Source: Streptomyces marianii
Lineage (GTDB): Bacteria; Actinomycetota; Actinomycetes; Streptomycetales; Streptomycetaceae
Assembly: GCF_005795905.1 (NCBI RefSeq)
Contig: NZ_VAWE01000001.1
Span: 806,001-870,000, forward strand
Reading direction: 5' to 3'
DNA: 64,000 bases
Shown here: positions 61,034 to 64,000 of the stretch, one piece after another
Position numbering within the stretch: position 1 is the first letter of the stretch
How the letters are laid out: every line of letters begins with the position of its first letter
Position numbers and translations under genes: made by a program
Notes under the pieces: generated by a model
The model's database searches: none
What the model saw: only the letters and a program-made list of their open reading frames with translations
Told to the model about the DNA's origin: nothing

Positions 61034-62968
61034 TCACCCCGTGGCCGTGAACCGGCCGGAGCCGGAGCGTCCGGCCAGGGGCAGGACGCGGGCGTCCGAC
61101 GTCTCCTCCCGCGCTGTCGCCATGCGGATGAGGTCGTGGACGCGGAAGGTCATGGCCGCGGCCGTCGCCGCCTCTTCCTGCTCCGTCGCTATCACCACAT
61201 GACGGTCCAGCAGCCGGCCCACAACGGACTGCGCGCTCCAGGTGTCGCAGTCGAGCAGCTCGCCGGCCCGCGCGATGTCGAACGGGTCGGGTGCCGCTGC
61301 CGCGAGGAGGTGCAGCGCGCGGCGCAGCGGCGGGGCGAGCCGGGCGATGGCACCGGTCGCCCTGGCGAGCGCGTTGCAGGCGTCGTCGCGCAGTTCGGCC
61401 GCCAGCTGGTTCTCGTCGCGCAGGCCGAGGGCGAGATCGGGGAGCGTCCACATCGGACGGACCGCGAACTTCTCGCCCACCGCCCGCAGCGAGAGCGGGA
61501 AGTTGCCCATGAGCTGCACGACCTCCCGCAGCGCCTCCGTGTCCCCTCCGACCCGCGAGGCGCCGGCCACGCGGGTGAAGAGGGCGGCCGCGTCGTCGGT
61601 GGTCAGCGGCGCCAGTGACAGACCTCGGGCACCGGTCAGTCCGGGCAGCCTGATCCGGGACGTCACCAGGACCAGGCTCCGGGTGCCTCCCGGCAGCAGG
61701 GGCAGCACCTGGTCGGTGCCCGCGGCATCCTCCAGCAGCAGCAGCAGCGAGCGTTCCGAGCTCCAGTCGCGGAAGACGGCGGCGAGTTCGTCGACCGGCC
61801 CCTGGGGGTCCAGTTCTCCCGCCGCGCCGGCGGACTTGAGCAGCGCGCGCAGCACGGAGCCCGGTTCACGGGGTTCGTCCGCGCCGTCGTGCAGCCGGGC
61901 GTGCAGCTGGCCATCGGGAAAACGGTCGCGCAGCAGGTGTGCGGCGTGCACGGCCAGGGCGCTCTTGCCCACGCCGGCGGGGCCGAGCACGGTCAGCACC
62001 CGGGGGCCGGGCTCGTCAAGGCACTCGGTGATGAAATCGAGTTCGCTCTCGCGTCCTACGAAATCGGCGGTGGGCAGCGGCAGTTGGGACGCAACGGCGG
62101 GTGCGGTCCCGGCCCGGCGGGACGGCGCGGCGGACCGCGTGGGCACGGCCTCGACGGGCGCCTCCGCGCCGAGCACGGTCCGCTGCAACTCCTGGAGCCG
62201 TTCCGACGGCTCGATGCCCAGTTCGTCGACCAGGCTTCGGCGCAGCCGCGTGAAGGCGTCGAGGGCCGCCCCGCGCTGACCCGCCCGATACGCGGCCGTC
62301 ATCAGCTGGGCGGTGAACCGCTCGTTGAGCGGATGGTCGGCGGTCAGCTTGCGCAACTCCCCCACCAGGGCCCGATGACGCCCGAGTTGCAGCTCCGCGT
62401 CGATGCGCAGCTCCAGTGCTCCCAGCCGGCTGTCTGCCAGATGGGCGATCTGCGCGGCGAGGAGCGGACCGGCCTCCAGGCCCGCGAACGGCTCGCCGCG
62501 CCACAGCCCGAGCCCTTCGCGCAGGAGTCTGGCGCCCTCTACGGCATCGCCTTCGCTCAGGGCGATGCGTGCCCGGGCCACCCGGTGCTCGAACTCCCAC
62601 AGGTCCAGCTCACCGGGGCGCAGCACGAGCCGGTAGCCGCCGGAACCGGTCTCCAGGCGGTTGGTGCGGCGGGTGTCGGCGGAGTCGCCGGGCCTGAGGG
62701 CCTGGCGCATCTGGTAGACGTACGTCTGCACGGTCTTGCGGGCGAGCCTCGGCGGCTCGCCCTCCCACAGCTCCTCGATCAGGGCCGAGGTCGACACCAG
62801 CCGGTTGGCGTTCAGCAGCAGCGCCGCCAACGCCCGCCGGGCCATGGGCGCCGTCGGTGTGCGGTCCCGTCCCTCCGTGCGGACCTCCAGGGGGCCCAGT
62901 ATCCCGATCCGCAGCGCCGCCGGTGCGGCGGCGGCCGAGGAGGCTCCGGGTGGAGTGGCCTCGTTCAT
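61034..62968 (-). CDS. AfsR/SARP-family transcriptional activator with NB-ARC-type ATPase domain, 644 aa
   Basis: The N-terminal OmpR-type winged helix (about residues 20-115) reads LRIGILGPLEVRTEGRDRTP, LAALLLNANRLVSTSALIEE and ARKTVQTYVYQMRQALRPGD. The bacterial transcriptional activation domain follows (about 120-270; LDLWEFEHRVARARIALSEG to LVDELGIEPSERLQELQRTV). The STAND/NB-ARC ATPase has FVGRESELDFITECL and Walker A VLTVLGPAGVGKSALAVHAA. The C-terminal repeats of full AfsR are absent. GGGAGAAG precedes ATG 62968, which overlaps the upstream ligase stop. It is the best candidate activator of the cluster. Confidence 0.93.
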   Translation of the reverse strand: MNEATPPGASSAAAAPAALRIGILGPLEVRTEGRDRTPTAPMARRALAALLLNANRLVSTSALIEELWEGEPPRLARKTVQTYVYQMRQALRPGDSADTRRTNRLETGSGGYRLVLRPGELDLWEFEHRVARARIALSEGDAVEGARLLREGLGLWRGEPFAGLEAGPLLAAQIAHLADSRLGALELRIDAELQLGRHRALVGELRKLTADHPLNERFTAQLMTAAYRAGQRGAALDAFTRLRRSLVDELGIEPSERLQELQRTVLGAEAPVEAVPTRSAAPSRRAGTAPAVASQLPLPTADFVGRESELDFITECLDEPGPRVLTVLGPAGVGKSALAVHAAHLLRDRFPDGQLHARLHDGADEPREPGSVLRALLKSAGAAGELDPQGPVDELAAVFRDWSSERSLLLLLEDAAGTDQVLPLLPGGTRSLVLVTSRIRLPGLTGARGLSLAPLTTDDAAALFTRVAGASRVGGDTEALREVVQLMGNFPLSLRAVGEKFAVRPMWTLPDLALGLRDENQLAAELRDDACNALARATGAIARLAPPLRRALHLLAAAAPDPFDIARAGELLDCDTWSAQSVVGRLLDRHVVIATEQEEAATAAAMTFRVHDLIRMATAREETSDARVLPLAGRSGSGRFTATG

Positions 62969-64000
62969 GGTGTCTTCTCCCCTAGTCCTGTCCTGTTCCG
63001 TTCGTCGGCGGTGCCGGGTTCGGCGATGCCGGCACTTCGGGACTCGAACCACCGCCGCAGCCGCGATCGGCGGAGTTTCCCCGCGCCCGTCTTCGGAACG
63101 TCGTCCTTGGACAGCGGCACGACGTGGTCGACGCGCAGCCCGAGCCGGTCCGCCACCCGGTCCCTGATCGCGGCGGCGGCGAGCGAGGTGTCGAAACCGG
63201 ACCCGCCGCCGTTCCGGGGGTGGAAGAACACGGCAAGCCCGTCCCGGCCCGCTACGGTGACCGTCGAGGCCACCGTGTACGAGGGCGTGACGAAGTCGAG
63301 TTCCTCGGCCACCGCCTCGATCTCGTGGCCGTGCCGGCTCGGCTCGCTGCCCGTCCCCCCGACGACGTCGTCGGCGCGACCGGTGACGGTGAGGACACCG
63401 TCCTCGACGTAGGCCAGATCACCGGTCCTGAACCAGCCGTCCGCGGTGAACGACCGGCGGTTCTGCGCCGCGTCGTCGTAGTAGCCGGGGGTGACCGACG
63501 CGCCGGTCACCTGCAGATGTCCCGGGGTGCCGAGGGGAACGGTGCGCCCCGCGGCGTCGACGCAGCGGACCGCTGTCCCGGCCTGCGGGCGCCCGGCGGG
63601 GACGTACCGCTCGTCCTCGGCGGCGGGCCCGGGGAACCGGCCCTCCACCACCCCGGCAGCGGTCTCCGACATGCCCCAGCCGGGGAACACCGCGTCCGCG
63701 GGCAGTCCGAACGGTGCGAGCAGTTCCAGGAAGCGGCGCACGACGGCTCCGCGCACCGCCTCACCGCCGTTGAGGACGTAGCGCAGTCGGCTCAGGTCCC
63801 AGCTTCGGCCGCCCAGGCGGTGTGCCTGGTCGTTGACGAGCCCGAAGGCGGAATCGGGCGCCCAGGTGGTGCAGACCCGGTGCCGGTCGGCCATGTCGAG
63901 CCAGCGCAGGGGGTCCTCCAGGACCCAGGCGCGCGACGCGTGCACCTGGTGGGCACCCACGAGGACGTCGCGGACGTGGAACAGCAGGAGTCCGCCCGCG
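62965..64000 (-). CDS. AMP-binding (acyl-adenylating) enzyme, N-terminus outside window
   Basis: The frame is open from the right edge. Visible ANL motifs are YVLNGGEAVRGAVVRRFLEL, FPGWGMSETAAGVVEGRF (A5), GWFRTGDLAYVEDGVLTVTG (A7) and GRADDVVGGTGSEPSRHGHE (A8). A C-terminal subdomain ends KTGAGKLRRSRLRRWFES with the catalytic Lys (A10). It resembles fatty-acyl/aryl-AMP ligases that load carrier proteins more than the CreM-like pair. It overlaps the SARP start by ATGA, so the regulator is co-transcribed with a biosynthetic gene to the right, and the cluster continues past the window. Confidence 0.85.
   Translation of the reverse strand, partial: AGGLLLFHVRDVLVGAHQVHASRAWVLEDPLRWLDMADRHRVCTTWAPDSAFGLVNDQAHRLGGRSWDLSRLRYVLNGGEAVRGAVVRRFLELLAPFGLPADAVFPGWGMSETAAGVVEGRFPGPAAEDERYVPAGRPQAGTAVRCVDAAGRTVPLGTPGHLQVTGASVTPGYYDDAAQNRRSFTADGWFRTGDLAYVEDGVLTVTGRADDVVGGTGSEPSRHGHEIEAVAEELDFVTPSYTVASTVTVAGRDGLAVFFHPRNGGGSGFDTSLAAAAIRDRVADRLGLRVDHVVPLSKDDVPKTGAGKLRRSRLRRWFESRSAGIAEPGTADERNRTGLGEKTP

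Overview
The window is high-GC actinobacterial DNA, almost certainly Streptomyces. The signs are third-position GC bias, frequent GTG starts, AfsR/SARP and TetR regulators, mycothiol-dependent enzyme families, and actinobacterial IS701, ISAzo13, IS6 and group II intron sequences. No rRNA, tRNA or CRISPR array was seen.

Bases 1-20,000 are an accessory, insertion-rich stretch. They hold two universal stress proteins, an oleate hydratase, a small secreted SH3 protein, a mycothiol-dependent isomerase-like protein, a RidA protein and two overlapping secreted-protein genes. Between them lie an intact IS701-family element with a SMI1/KNR4 passenger gene, a second IS701-family element that cleanly splits a HelD-like helicase gene, a decayed IS4-like transposase, one complete and one truncated ISAzo13-family copy, an IS6 fragment and the 3' end of a group II intron. 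Bases 19,600-27,100 carry miscellaneous metabolic genes: a TetR regulator, a Tat-exported berberine-bridge oxidoreductase, a 2OG-oxygenase homologue lacking two iron ligands, an Rv2466c-like nitroreductase, a GNAT acetyltransferase and a quinone oxidoreductase.

From about 27,160 to the right edge is a biosynthetic cluster that appears to make a diazo, azo or hydrazone product (inference). The rightward arm (27,225-39,324) encodes a SRPBCC protein, a CreM-like ligase of the diazotising type, CreE and CreD (aspartate to nitrosuccinate to nitrite), a NarK nitrate/nitrite porter, an assimilatory-type nitrate reductase and two flavoproteins, one frameshifted. No sirohaem nitrite reductase is present, so both routes would deliver nitrite. 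The leftward arm (58,794 back to 39,464) encodes class II DAHP synthase, PhzE, PhzD and an EntA/DhbA-like dehydrogenase, which together predict 3-hydroxyanthranilate. It also encodes a KAS III, two arylamine N-acetyltransferase homologues, an aromatic hydroxylase, three flavin or quinone reductases, a second CreM-like ligase, an NTF2-like protein, an esterase and two MFS exporters. The obvious model is that the arylamine from the leftward arm is diazotised with nitrite from the rightward arm.

Regulators in the cluster are an AfsR-type SARP, an Rrf2 protein whose Glu8/His12/Cys92/Cys114 match the RsrR [2Fe-2S] ligand set, and a transposase-derived protein that has lost its first catalytic Asp. 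A recurring motif, ACTTGACGGAT-like and oriented toward the gene, lies upstream of seven transcription units on both arms and suggests one regulon. The exact product cannot be read from the window, and an adenylating enzyme runs off the right edge.
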